Shown here one piece after another: positions 1 through 8,992 of a stretch of 64,000 nt of DNA. A model generated the notes under the pieces. The model ran no database searches. It saw only the letters and a program-made list of their open reading frames with translations, and had not been told where the DNA came from. This stretch comes from Planctomycetota bacterium (GTDB lineage: Bacteria; Planctomycetota; Planctomycetia; Planctomycetales; Planctomycetaceae), in the NCBI GenBank assembly GCA_014584345.1, contig JACTNB010000023.1, positions 1 through 64,000 on the forward strand, in the 5' to 3' direction. The position numbers and the translations under genes were made by a program. Position 1 is the first letter of the stretch, and each line of letters starts with the position of its first letter.

Positions 1-418
1 CGAGCGGATGAATGCTCGACTGCGCGAAAAGGTTCGCCAGCAGAATGGCCGACCCAAAGAACCGAAAATCGCCGTTATTGACAGCCAAAGTGTTAAGACT
101 TCGGATCATGCGGGCAGCCGTGGATACGACGCGGGAAAAAAAGGTAAAGGGACGAAAACGACATATTCTTGTTGACACGCTGGGGCTGATTCTGGTGTGC
201 ATCGTTCATGCGGCGAATGTCCAGGATCGTGACGGCGCGAAATGGGTATTGGCTCGTGCGACCTTTGATTTCATGCGGCTTCGAATCGTTCGAGCCGACG
301 GTGGATATGCTGGCAAACTGGTGAACTGGACAAAACAAAACTGTCGCTGGGCAGTGGAAATCATCCGGCGGACATCACCAGGATTTATAGTGCTGCCGAA
401 ACGGTGGGTTGTGGAAAG
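1..418 (+). pseudogene. IS5/IS4-type DDE transposase fragment, truncated at both ends
   Basis: This is the catalytic part of an IS5-family-like transposase running in from the left edge. Reading from base 2, the frame gives an AVIDSQSVKT block carrying the first catalytic Asp. After a run of seven A (136-142) the homology continues one frame over as KGRKRHILVDTLG, then VRADGGYAG (second Asp) and finally WVVE, where the catalytic Glu lies. One base too many in the A run explains the frame change; programmed frameshifting cannot be excluded but the 3' end is missing anyway. Homology stops right after WVVE and slipin sequence begins, so the element is a deletion remnant and cannot transpose by itself. 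Confidence 0.8.
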
Positions 419-1074
419 TCCAACATCGACACGCTGGCTCCGGTTCTGTACGCCTTCTGGAAGGGACAGTCCGAGGCCAAGGTGGTCGAGATTGACCTGC
501 GGGAGACGATGGTCGACGTCGGAGGCCAGGACATCATGACGGCCGACAAGGTGACGCTGCGGCTCAATGCCGTGGTGACCTACAAGATCGTCGATGCCCG
601 CAAGGCGGTCAGCCGACGGACGACGTCCGGCAGACGCTGTACCGCGAAACGCAGCTTGTGCTGCGAAGCGTGATCGGTGCCCGTGAACTCGATGCGTTCC
701 TGACGGAGAAGGATGCCGTCGCGACGGAGATCGAGGAGAACGTTCGTCGACGGGCTGGTGAACTGGGACTGGAAATCGCTTCGGTCGGTATCCGGGATGT
801 GATCCTGCCGGGCGACATGAAGGACCTGATGAACAAGGTCACGGAAGCCCGCAAGGCGGCTGAGGCCAACCTGATCTCACTTCGCGAGGAGACGGCTGCC
901 ATGCGGTCGCAGGCCAACACGGCCAAGCTGCTGGCGGACAACCCGGTTCTGATGCGGCTGCGGGAACTGGAAGTCCTGGAAAAGATCGCCGCTGCCGGCA
1001 AGCTCAACATCGTTCTGGGGGAAAAGAACCCGGGCGAGAAGGGCCTGGCTGACAAGGTGTTAAATCTGCTGTAG
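418..1074 (+). pseudogene. slipin / SPFH (band 7) protein remnant
   Basis: Slipin-family SPFH proteins are membrane-anchored scaffolds; here the N-terminal membrane anchor is gone. The recognisable part starts with NIDTLAPVLYAFW, continues through VVEIDLRETMVDVGGQDIM and AVVTYKIVDARKAV, then shifts frame near 608-615 and continues as DVRQTLYRETQLVLRSVIG, ARELDAFL, VILPGDMK and a C-terminal LADKVLNLL typical of slipins. The 5' junction coincides with the truncated transposase, so the gene was probably cut by IS insertion followed by deletion. The last 138 codons (658-1074) are open but lack the membrane segment. Function lost, in all likelihood. Confidence 0.8.
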
Positions 1075-1354
1075 CTGTTTTTGACGGCGAAGATCGACAC
1101 CCCTAGTTCGAGCAATCGGATCAGGGGTGGTTCCGTCATGGCAGCGACGGTCGATCGGACGCTGTATGGCGGATCCAACTGGCTCGTTCACGCAGAACCC
1201 AGCCTGTGTCAGTCCTTTTCCCGTCGTTTTGGAGAATTTCTCAGCTTGTCGATTAAACCTTGGTTTCTATAACGGTCCAGAGGTTGAACGAATTAAACGT
1301 TTTTGGTGAGGCGTTCATGTTCAGGCAGACAACCAACCGTTTAAGGAACAAGAA

Positions 1355-2347
1355 ATGTTGATGCGACAAGTGACACTGGGAGTGGCGGCGGTCGCTCTGA
1401 TGGCGGGAGCGATTCCTGTTACGGCGGAAGACGCGAAGTCGAACGGAAAAGACATTGTGACAACTGCGGTCGAAGCTGGTTCCTTCAAGACGCTGGCTGC
1501 GGCCCTCACGGCGGCCGATCTGGTTGAGACTCTGCAGGGCCCGGGGCCGTTCAACGTGTTCGCGAAGTTACCAGAAGGAACTGTGGCAAATCTCCTGAAG
1601 CCGGAGATCAAGGCGAAGCTGGTGTCCGTACTGACTTACCACGTTGTGCCCGGCAAAGTGATGGCTGCCGACGTCGTGAAGCTGAGTGCTGCCGGCACGG
1701 TGAATGGTCAACGAGTTGACATTCAGGCAGGGGGTGATGGAGTGTTCATCGACAATGCACGTGTGTTAACGACTGACATCGGCTGCTCAAACGGCGTGAT
1801 CCACATCATTGATCAGGTGATTCTACCTCCGGAGAAGAACATCCCGGCGACCGCGGCCAGCGTGGGAACCTTCAAGACACTCTTGGCCGCTGCTGAGGCG
1901 GGTGGTCTCGTGGAGGCGTTGTCCGGCGAAGGTCCGCTGACCGTATTCGCTCCAACTGATGAGGCTTTTCGCGAAACTGCCTGAGTGAACCGTTGCCAAT
2001 CTGCTGAAGCCGGAGAACAAGGCGCAACTCATCTCGATTCTGAAGTATCACGTCGTCGCTGGTCGCAACTTCTCGACGGATCTGCTGGCGGCCATGTCTG
2101 TGACTTCGCTTCAGGGGGGTGAGCTGCATGTCTCTGTGACGTATGCTGTGGGGCTACAGTTCAAGGGGCAAGACTCGTGGCAACCGACATCCACGCGTCT
2201 AACGGCGTGATCCACGTCATCGATTCAGTTATGCTGCCCAAGACTCCTGCAAAAGCGGCTGTCAAACCGATCTCACACTCCGTTTCTCAGCCAGTGAGCT
2301 ACACCTGCCCGCAGACTGGCCGCGTGGTGGTTCCTCACCCTCAATAG
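1355..2347 (+). pseudogene. secreted two-domain fasciclin (FAS1) protein, frameshifted
   Basis: A signal peptide (MLMRQVTLGVAAVALMAGA) is followed by two FAS1 adhesion domains. Domain 1 reads TLAAALTAADLVETL, LTYHVVPGKV and VIHIIDQVILP. It has lost the seven residues APTDEAF that domain 2 still shows, so it reads VFAKLPEG. Domain 2 starts at TFKTLLAAAEAGGLVEAL and stops at 1984 because of one extra T in the run before CGCGAAACTGCC. In the correct frame homology continues (KLPE-stop-TVANLLKPE, LKYHVVAGRNFSTDLLAA), shifts again near 2170 and ends ASNGVIHVIDSVMLP plus a tail to a stop at 2345-2347. At least two frameshifts and one nonsense codon; the first 209 codons could still be made. Confidence 0.8.
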
Positions 2348-2456
2348 ATCTCTGAAAGCCCATTTGCAGGATCCAAACCACCACTGTTTTCAACGCCCTT
2401 TCGCCAGTCCGCGAAGGGGGCGTTGAGTGTTGAAAATGCCTGGAGTGACTGAACTT

Positions 2457-3191
2457 ATGCCTCACACCGCCATCTTGGGAGCCACTGGAACAATCGGAAG
2501 CTGCCTTGCCCGACGATTGGCTTCCAAAGGAGATCAAGTTCTGCTCGTGGGGCGGTCCGCATCGAAGTTGGAGAGCATGGGCACCGCGCTCCAGCAACCA
2601 TGGCGGGTCACGAATCTACAACATTCCAATGCCTTGGAGACGGACTTGCGGCAGGCTTCCGAGCAATATGGCCCGCTGGACGCTCTGGTCTGCTGCGTCG
2701 GCTCAATTCTCTTGAAGCCCGCGCATGCAACCAGTGACGAAGAGTTTCAGGAAGTGGTCGCCACCAATCTCTTCACTGCATTTGCGACAGTTCGAACCGG
2801 TGCCCGGCTACTTCGGCAACGTGGGGGCTCCATTATTCTGTTCGCATCGGCAGCCGCTGAGATCGGGATTCCGAATCACGAAGCGATCGCGGCTGCAAAG
2901 GGTGGTGTGATCGGTCTGGCGCGGTCGGCCGCGGCGACCTATGCCCCGCAGAATTTGCGTGTGAATGTCATCAGTCCAGGGCTGATCCGGACCGAGTTGA
3001 CGCGACGAATCTGGGAGAATCCCGCTGCGGCCTCAGCTTCACAGAGGTTGCATCCCCTCGGCCGACTCGGCGAGCCGGATCAAGTGGCATCGCTTGCCGA
3101 ATGGCTAATGCAGCCCGAGAACGACTGGATTACGGGGCAGGTGATTGGCGTAGATGGAGGATTGGCTCATGTGCTCAGTCAATCACGTTAA
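2457..3191 (+). CDS. SDR-family (Rossmann) protein, photolyase cluster
   Basis: About 244 residues with a short-chain dehydrogenase fold: N-terminal nucleotide-binding ILGATGTIGSCLARRLA, LDALVCCVG (NNAG-like), and a C-terminal SPGLIRTELT block and DGG motif. The usual catalytic Tyr of the YxxxK motif is replaced by Ile (HEAIAAAKGG), while the Lys is kept, so classical SDR oxidoreductase chemistry is doubtful. The start at 2457 gives the nucleotide-binding motif right at the N terminus; an upstream ATG at 2427 would add ten residues. It is the first gene of the run ending in the photolyase, and its 3' end overlaps the next gene. Confidence 0.85.
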   Translation: MPHTAILGATGTIGSCLARRLASKGDQVLLVGRSASKLESMGTALQQPWRVTNLQHSNALETDLRQASEQYGPLDALVCCVGSILLKPAHATSDEEFQEVVATNLFTAFATVRTGARLLRQRGGSIILFASAAAEIGIPNHEAIAAAKGGVIGLARSAAATYAPQNLRVNVISPGLIRTELTRRIWENPAAASASQRLHPLGRLGEPDQVASLAEWLMQPENDWITGQVIGVDGGLAHVLSQSR

Positions 3192-4176
3192 CCGTCTGTT
3201 GTCTGCATCCGATCGCGATGTACTGCGTAGGGAACATCGCGGCGAGTCACCCGCCCTGCGGACGTCTCCGTTCTGCAAGCATTATGTTGCGGTCAAGAAG
3301 TACTTTGGCAGTCTGTTTCAAGAGTCGCCCTTGGTTTCGGCGATTATTGCGATCTTGCTGCTGAGTGGTGCGGGTCATCTCGGAACACTCTTCCTTTCCG
3401 GCGGTGCATGGGAAGGTTCGGTTTCAGCCAGGAAGCCCGGTTTGTTTGCAATTTCGGCTGGGGCTACTCTCTGGTCACTGCTGCTTCTCAGTCGGCACAT
3501 GCTGCATGTGCGGGGAGTGCGGGAGGTAAGAGATGCAATATCGGTGAGTTTGCTGCTGGAAGTTGTTCTAATCACCCTGCAGTTTCATCGGGGCGTGCCG
3601 TCGCACTTCAATCACGCGACACCCCTTGATGCCTGCATTGAATCGGCAATGCTTATGTTGGTACTGGCGGCAACCGCAGGAATCTGCTGGCTAGCCTGGC
3701 AAACTGGGAGGTTGACTGGGCTGAGCGAACACCTTGCTGAAGCGTACCGATCGGGCTTATGGTTTCTCATTGGCTCGTGTCTCATTGGAGCGATGATCAC
3801 TGTGATCGGTGAACAGCAGTTGGAAATGGGACGCTCACCGGAAATTCTCGGACGCTCGGGTGTCCTGAAATACCCGCATGGCATCGTATTGCATGCATTA
3901 CAGACGTTGCCGGCTGTTGCCTGGATGATGTCCCAGACCAAGTTGCAGCATGCACTGACATTGATCAGAATTGCGGTCTCCGGCCACGCTCTGCTGCTGG
4001 CTCACGCGGTGCGACAAACACTTCAAGGTCGCGCAAGGTTCGACACAGATCTGGTCAGTATGATCTGGCTCATCTCAGGCACATTCTGCATCCTGCTTCC
4101 GGTGTTTGCCAGCATTGCCACATCGATGACACTTTGGTTTTCGGATCGAGCGAAGGATCGCATTCTGCATTCTTAA
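3169..4176 (+). CDS. polytopic membrane protein of unknown function
   Basis: About 335 residues with roughly eight predicted hydrophobic segments, for example VSAIIAILLLSGAGHLGTLF near the N terminus and MIWLISGTFCILLPVFASI near the end. I do not recognise a family. The start at 3169 is preferred over 3154 because GGAGG (3156-3160) lies eight bases upstream of it. The gene overlaps the end of the preceding SDR gene by 23 bases, which argues for translational coupling and a shared role. It sits with other small membrane proteins upstream of the photolyase. Confidence 0.75.
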   Translation: MCSVNHVNRLLSASDRDVLRREHRGESPALRTSPFCKHYVAVKKYFGSLFQESPLVSAIIAILLLSGAGHLGTLFLSGGAWEGSVSARKPGLFAISAGATLWSLLLLSRHMLHVRGVREVRDAISVSLLLEVVLITLQFHRGVPSHFNHATPLDACIESAMLMLVLAATAGICWLAWQTGRLTGLSEHLAEAYRSGLWFLIGSCLIGAMITVIGEQQLEMGRSPEILGRSGVLKYPHGIVLHALQTLPAVAWMMSQTKLQHALTLIRIAVSGHALLLAHAVRQTLQGRARFDTDLVSMIWLISGTFCILLPVFASIATSMTLWFSDRAKDRILHS

Positions 4177-4375
4177 TCATCCTAGATAGCTGTGGGGTAG
4201 CGGTCCATCTTGAGATTGGGCCATTAGGTTTGGCGATGGTAAATGGTTTCCCGAATTCCCCATGAGATCGGAAAAAGTTCCAAAAAGCGGTGAAACAGCA
4301 ACGTGCTATACGGATTACTAAACGAGCGATTTCCAGAAATCTAGCGATAATTTGGATAACCTGAAGGCAAAACGA

Positions 4376-4552
4376 ATGGACAAGATATTTCTTTCCAAGC
4401 TGGTATTTATCGTAGCAGCAGGAGCCTCGTTCCTGTTCTCAGTCTATCTTTGGTTCTCTGGAAGCAACGAGCAGGGCATATTTGTCGGTATCTGGGTCCC
4501 TTCGAGCTTAAGTTTCGGAACATTGATGCTGGGGGGCAAAGCCGATGAGTGA
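4376..4552 (+). CDS. small membrane protein (58 aa)
   Basis: A 58-residue product with two hydrophobic stretches (KLVFIVAAGASFLFSVYLWF and GIWVPSSLSFGTLMLGG). The start at 4376 is the first internal ATG of a longer open frame (4352). It overlaps the next small gene by eight bases and points the same way as the neighbouring cluster genes. No family is recognised; coding status rests on the coupled arrangement and membrane-like composition. Confidence 0.5.
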   Translation: MDKIFLSKLVFIVAAGASFLFSVYLWFSGSNEQGIFVGIWVPSSLSFGTLMLGGKADE

Positions 4553-4730
4553 CATTACCATTTTCGTCTTTGGATGCGGCGTGATGTGTGTCGCCCTGGC
4601 CGCAACGTTCATCGCCTCGATTGCCGGGGATGACCCGAATGCATCGGACACCGCGGACTCGGACCGCGGGGCGGAATTGGAAAGCGTTCCTATTCGCCGT
4701 GCGAACCAAATTGATTCATCTACAGTATGA
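4545..4730 (+). CDS. small single-span membrane protein (61 aa)
   Basis: A 61-residue product with one N-terminal membrane span (ITIFVFGCGVMCVALAATFIASI) and a polar, acidic tail. It starts inside the end of the preceding 58-residue gene and is followed 69 bases later by the SDR/DUF2867 gene. The pair of overlapping mini membrane proteins may act together. Function unknown. Confidence 0.45.
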   Translation: MSDITIFVFGCGVMCVALAATFIASIAGDDPNASDTADSDRGAELESVPIRRANQIDSSTV

Positions 4731-4799
4731 TCTTTGTGAATCGAGTCCGCAGCGGACTGAGGGCGAGACGGTTGAGAGTCATTCAGATGGGAAGATTTG

Positions 4800-6260
4800 A
4801 TGTCTGGAGAGATTTTGTTGACGGGTGCCACCGGCTATGTGGGCGGTCGATTGCTATCGCTGCTGCAGCAGTCGGGGCGCCATGTTCGCTGCCTGACCCG
4901 ACGCCCTGACGCTCTGAAAGATCGTGCAGGTTTCACGACGACAGTCGTTCGCGGAGATGTCCTCGATCGGTCGTCGCTAACGGAGGCGTTTGACGGCGTT
5001 GAGACGGCCTATTATTTCGTGCACTCGATGGGCGAGGACAAGAACTTCGAGGAACAGGATCGAGTTGCGGCCGAAAACTTTGCGAAAGCAGCAGCGGCTG
5101 CCGGCGCGAGAAGGATCATCTACCTAGGCGGTCTCGGGAATCCCGATCACCAGCTCTCGAAACACCTTCGAAGTCGCCAGGAGACTGGAGACGTCCTGCG
5201 TATGCATCATCCGCAGGTGATCGAGTTCCGGGCGTCGATTGTGATTGGGTCAGGCAGTCTTTCGTTTGAAATGATTCGCGCTTTGGTCGAACGGCTGCCG
5301 ATCATGATCTGTCCCAAATGGGTGAGCGTGAAGGCTCAGCCAATCGCAATTGAGGATCTGCTCGCGTACCTGGTTGCTGCTTTGGACCTGCCGATCGGTC
5401 ATTCCCAGGTCTATGAGATCGGCGGTCCGGATCAGCTCTCCTATGGCGAGCTGATGCAAGAGTATGCTCGGCAGCGGGGATTACGGAGGTGGATGATTCC
5501 CGTGCCACTTCTGACCCCACACCTGTCGAGTCTCTGGCTGGGGCTGGTGACGCCGCTTTACGCGCGGGTTGGTCGAAAGCTTGTTGAGAGCCTGCGTAAC
5601 CCGACGCTGTTGTCGAACAACCTGGCGAGCCGCACCTTCGACGTGATCCCTCGATCTGTCCCGGAAGCAATTGAGCGGGCACTCGTCAACGAAGACCACG
5701 AGTTTGCCGAAACGCGCTGGTCGGATGCTCTGTCAGCCGGTGGTACAATACGTCAATGGGGAGGGACTCGGTCTGGCTCGCGGCTGGTCGATTCCCGATC
5801 GGTGGCCGTGCCAGTCACTGTCGAACAGGCGTTCGCACCGATCCGTCGCATCGGGGGCAAGACGGGTTGGTACTACGCTAACTGGCTGTGGTCGCTGCGA
5901 GGATTTCTGGATTTGCTGGTGGGCGGCATTGGAGTCCGACGCGGTCGACGCGACCCTGAACAGCTTCGGCCAGGAGACGCCTTGGACTTCTGGAGAGTGG
6001 AAGCCTGTGAGCCATCACGATTGCTGAGGCTGTCCGCAGAGATGAAATTGCCGGGACGTGCGTGGCTCGAATTCGAGGTCACTCCCTGCGGGGAAGGGAG
6101 CCAGATTCGCCAGACGGCCATCTTTGATCCCGTCGGTCTAACTGGACTGGCATACTGGTACGGCATCTATCCGCTTCACCAGTTTGTGTTCGCGGGAATG
6201 CTGCGCAACATCGCGAAAGAAGCGGAGAAAATTCATCGCCAGACAGATACGGCTGTGTAG
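4800..6260 (+). CDS. NAD(P)-binding SDR protein with C-terminal DUF2867-like domain
   Basis: About 486 residues. The N-terminal half is an atypical SDR (NmrA/YbjT-like) with the nucleotide-binding motif GATGYVGGRLLSLL, a YYFVHSMG block and a GLG(N) loop. The C-terminal third, from about residue 340 (RSVAVPVTVEQAFAPIRRIG to AYWYGIYPLHQFVFAGM), matches what I know as DUF2867. This SDR-DUF2867 architecture is common in bacteria, with no firmly assigned substrate. ATG at 4800 is taken as start; a TTG at 4797 is in frame. It is followed 36 bases later by the next gene of the photolyase-linked run. Confidence 0.85.
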   Translation: MSGEILLTGATGYVGGRLLSLLQQSGRHVRCLTRRPDALKDRAGFTTTVVRGDVLDRSSLTEAFDGVETAYYFVHSMGEDKNFEEQDRVAAENFAKAAAAAGARRIIYLGGLGNPDHQLSKHLRSRQETGDVLRMHHPQVIEFRASIVIGSGSLSFEMIRALVERLPIMICPKWVSVKAQPIAIEDLLAYLVAALDLPIGHSQVYEIGGPDQLSYGELMQEYARQRGLRRWMIPVPLLTPHLSSLWLGLVTPLYARVGRKLVESLRNPTLLSNNLASRTFDVIPRSVPEAIERALVNEDHEFAETRWSDALSAGGTIRQWGGTRSGSRLVDSRSVAVPVTVEQAFAPIRRIGGKTGWYYANWLWSLRGFLDLLVGGIGVRRGRRDPEQLRPGDALDFWRVEACEPSRLLRLSAEMKLPGRAWLEFEVTPCGEGSQIRQTAIFDPVGLTGLAYWYGIYPLHQFVFAGMLRNIAKEAEKIHRQTDTAV

Positions 6261-6296
6261 AACTGGTGCGTTCAGAATGCAGGGAGATGCAAAGAC

Positions 6297-6728
6297 ATGA
6301 AACATTCTCACTCAATCACTGCCACAGCGCCGATCTGGACATCCCAGTGGCTGTTTGCCGCCGGGTTCTACAACCTCGTTTGGGGAGCAAGCGTCATCGT
6401 TTGGCCCCACTGGCTGTTCGATGCTACTGGCCTGGAACGGATGAACTATCCAGAAATCTGGCAGTGCGTGGGGATGATTGTTGGAGTCTACGGACTCGGT
6501 TATCTCATCGCGGCGACCAACCCGCGGATGCATTGGCCGATCGTGCTCGTCGGATTGCTCGGGAAAATCTTCGGTCCCATCGGATTCGCGATTGCGATGG
6601 CACGAGGCGTTTTCCCGCCCGCCTTCGGTTCGACCATTCTAACGAACGACTTGGTATGGGTGGATTCCCTTCGGCATGATTCTGCGGGATGCCTGGCGCT
6701 CGCGGGCACTCGATCCGAAACCAATTGA
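6297..6728 (+). CDS. four-span membrane protein, 3' end frameshifted
   Basis: The first ~120 residues form a small membrane protein with several hydrophobic segments (WLFAAGFYNLVWGASVIVW, MIVGVYGLGYLIAATNP, HWPIVLVGLLGKIFGPIGFAI). After NDLVW the frame breaks: three G at 6658-6660 where two would give WWIPFGMILRDAWR, the expected end of such proteins. As written, the tail is a nonsense sequence ending at 6728. With one G removed the frame runs straight into the downstream SRPBCC gene. So this is either a natural two-gene overlap damaged by one insertion, a fusion gene, or a sequencing error. Start ATG 6297 has an AGGGAGA ribosome site upstream. Confidence 0.6.
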   Translation: MKHSHSITATAPIWTSQWLFAAGFYNLVWGASVIVWPHWLFDATGLERMNYPEIWQCVGMIVGVYGLGYLIAATNPRMHWPIVLVGLLGKIFGPIGFAIAMARGVFPPAFGSTILTNDLVWVDSLRHDSAGCLALAGTRSETN

Positions 6729-7236
6729 CTCACTGCAGCGATTTGTCCGCGAGGTGCATATCAAAGCTCCACCAACCGTCGTATTCCGTTTCCACGAAAG
6801 CCCGAAGGCACTTGAGAAGTTAATTCCCCCATGGGAGAACATGCGTGTTGCAGAATCAGCGGGCTCTTTGCAGGTTGGAACTCTCGTGGTCCTGAAAGGG
6901 CGGGTCGGGCCAGTTCCTGTTCGGTGGGTTGCGCGCCACACGGAGTATGATCCGCCGCATCTGTTCGTGGATCGTCAGGAGTCCGGTCCGTTTGCGGCCT
7001 GGGTCCACTGCCATCAGTTCCTGTCGGACGGTCAGGGCGGGACGATCCTTCGTGACGAAGTGAATTACGCAGTGCCGCTTGGAATTCTTGGACAGTGGCT
7101 GGGGGACTGGTTCGTCCGTCGGAAACTGGAGGTCATGTTTGCTTATCGGCACGAAGTGACGAAACGACTGGTCGAATTGGGAGGGAACTCTGTTCGCCCC
7201 GACGCTAGGGCCTTGCTTTCCAAGGGGGTCACGTAG
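6676..7236 (+). CDS. SRPBCC-fold ligand-binding protein
   Basis: From about residue 20 the protein is a START/SRPBCC-like domain (FVREVHIKAPPTVVFRFHES, DPPHLFVDRQESGPFAAW, LRDEVNYAVPLGILGQWLGD), a fold that binds lipids, polyketides or other hydrophobic ligands. The first ten residues (MILRDAWRSR) look like the displaced C terminus of the upstream membrane protein, so the true start is uncertain: it may initiate internally or be fused to that protein. Its stop codon overlaps the GTG start of the FAD oxidoreductase by one base. Confidence 0.75.
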   Translation: MILRDAWRSRALDPKPIDSLQRFVREVHIKAPPTVVFRFHESPKALEKLIPPWENMRVAESAGSLQVGTLVVLKGRVGPVPVRWVARHTEYDPPHLFVDRQESGPFAAWVHCHQFLSDGQGGTILRDEVNYAVPLGILGQWLGDWFVRRKLEVMFAYRHEVTKRLVELGGNSVRPDARALLSKGVT

Positions 7237-8474
7237 TGGCTGGAGATGTGATCATTGTCGGTGCGGGGCTCTCAGGCCTGTGCTGCGCTTTGCGGCTCCA
7301 GCAGGCCGGGGTCAACTGCACCATTCTGGAGGCGTCAGACGGCGTCGGGGGTCGCATTCGGACCGATGAGGTGGACGGCTTTCTCCTCGATCGCGGATTC
7401 CAGGTCTTTCTGACGAGCTATCCCGAAGCACAGCGGGTTCTCGACTTTCCATCTCTGCAACTGAAAGCCTTTCAACCCGGTGCTCTGGTGCGGCATGCAG
7501 GTCGATTTCACGAGTTGACGGACCCCTGGCGACGTCCCTGGGCCGCGGTTCGCTCGTTGCTATCTCCGATTGGCACATGGACCGACAAACTGCGTGTGGC
7601 GCGATTTCGCAGTCAGGTCATGCACGGAACGCTGGTAGACCAGTTTGCTCGCCCTGAGACAACGACGCTCGACGCGCTCCAAACGGCCGGGTTTTCAGAG
7701 CAGATGATCGACCGCTTCTTTCGGCCTTTCCTAGGCGGGATCTTCCTCGATGCGGACCTGACCACTTCCAGTCGCATGTTGTACTTCGTCTTCCGCATGT
7801 TTTCCTCAGGCGACACCTGCCTACCTACGAACGGGATGGAGGCGATCGCACGCCAGATCGCCGACCGATTGCACACCGGCACAGTGCAGTTGAATTCCCC
7901 GGTAGCATCAGTGGAACCGTCCCTAATTCGACTCTCCACTGGCCAGAACATCGATACGCGAGCAGTCGTGGTGGCGAGCGATGGGCCGAGCACAGCAAAG
8001 CTACAGGGCAAATCGGAACCAGTGTCCGGTCAGGGGGTGACATGCCTGTATTTCGCCGCCTCTACGCCGCCAGTTGATCGCCCCATCCTGATGCTCAATG
8101 GAGAAGGTCGAGGTCCGATCAACAATCTCTGCGTCCCCACCACAGTGGCGTCGAGTTACGGACCTGCTGGCCAGAGCTTGATCTCAGTCACTGTGCTGGG
8201 GAACCCGTCCGACAATCGGCTCATGGCTGATGTGTTGGAGCAGCTTCGAGACTGGTTTGGGACGCAGGTCAACAACTGGAGGCACTTGAGGACATACACC
8301 ATTCCGTATGCACTTCCATCGCAGATTTCTCCGGCACTCAATGAACCGGAACGATCCGTGCGTTGCAAGCCCGGGCTCTATGTCTGCGGAGATCACCGCG
8401 ACAACGCTTCGATTCAGGGAGCCATGATTTCCGGACGCCGGGCTGCTGACGCGGTGCTGGAGGATCTCTCGTGA
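7236..8474 (+). CDS. FAD-dependent amine-oxidase/desaturase-like oxidoreductase
   Basis: About 412 residues. N-terminal dinucleotide-binding motif VIIVGAGLSGLCCALRLQQAG with an acidic end (ILEASDGVGGRIRTDE), and a C-terminal FAD contact block (GLYVCGDHRDNASIQGAMISGRRAA), both typical of the flavin amine oxidase / carotenoid desaturase superfamily. Starts at GTG 7236, overlapping the previous TAG; ends in a GTGA overlap with the next gene. Coupled to a photolyase downstream, it may act on a lipid or isoprenoid substrate during light stress, but that is inference. Confidence 0.85.
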   Translation: MAGDVIIVGAGLSGLCCALRLQQAGVNCTILEASDGVGGRIRTDEVDGFLLDRGFQVFLTSYPEAQRVLDFPSLQLKAFQPGALVRHAGRFHELTDPWRRPWAAVRSLLSPIGTWTDKLRVARFRSQVMHGTLVDQFARPETTTLDALQTAGFSEQMIDRFFRPFLGGIFLDADLTTSSRMLYFVFRMFSSGDTCLPTNGMEAIARQIADRLHTGTVQLNSPVASVEPSLIRLSTGQNIDTRAVVVASDGPSTAKLQGKSEPVSGQGVTCLYFAASTPPVDRPILMLNGEGRGPINNLCVPTTVASSYGPAGQSLISVTVLGNPSDNRLMADVLEQLRDWFGTQVNNWRHLRTYTIPYALPSQISPALNEPERSVRCKPGLYVCGDHRDNASIQGAMISGRRAADAVLEDLS

Positions 8475-8992
8475 ATGATGTGGTGATTCAAGGCATCTGG
8501 CTGATTCATCTGGCCTCTACGCTGTACATGGTTGGGCTGATCTGGTTTGTGCAGATCGTGCACTATCCGCTGCTTGCCATAGTTGGCAGATCAGAGTTTC
8601 TGATCTATGAGCAAGAGCATGTGAAGTGGACGACCTGGGTAGTGTCGCCGATGCTCTTTGAGTTCGGTACCTCCCTCCTGCTGATCTGGAGTCGACCACG
8701 AGGGATTCCTGCCTGGACTGCCTGGGCAGGATTGTCGCTGTTGGTGATGATCTGGTTGTCCACCGTGTTGATTCAAGTCCCTTGCCATCGGCGACTTGAG
8801 CAGGGCTATGAATCCGAGGTCTACCGGAGGCTTGTCGATTCGAATTGGATTCGCACGATTTGCTGGAGCCTCCGGGGTGCACTCGTGATTTGGATGGTGT
8901 GGGTGACCTCATCGCCGAGCCCCACGAGTACTCAACAACCGGACCGCCAGAGTTCCGTCCCCGCTGCATCCGTCTGGAGTCTCCAACCATGA
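8471..8992 (+). CDS. four-span membrane protein, photolyase cluster
   Basis: About 173 residues with four hydrophobic segments and conserved-looking polar positions in the first two (YMVGLIWFVQIVHYPLL, then EQEHVKWTTWVVSPMLFEF). The His/Gln/Glu pattern within membrane spans suggests a cofactor or metal site, but this is only a visual impression. GTG start at 8471 overlaps the upstream stop by four bases, and its TGA (8990-8992) overlaps the ATG of the photolyase gene. Such coupling at both ends suggests stoichiometric production with its neighbours. Confidence 0.75.
   Translation: MNDVVIQGIWLIHLASTLYMVGLIWFVQIVHYPLLAIVGRSEFLIYEQEHVKWTTWVVSPMLFEFGTSLLLIWSRPRGIPAWTAWAGLSLLVMIWLSTVLIQVPCHRRLEQGYESEVYRRLVDSNWIRTICWSLRGALVIWMVWVTSSPSPTSTQQPDRQSSVPAASVWSLQP

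Noticed and set aside
136..142. A7 run as a programmed frameshift site in the transposase
   Set aside because: Restoring the frame needs a +1 shift here, not the common -1 slip on A runs, and the gene is truncated anyway; a plain one-base insertion is simpler.
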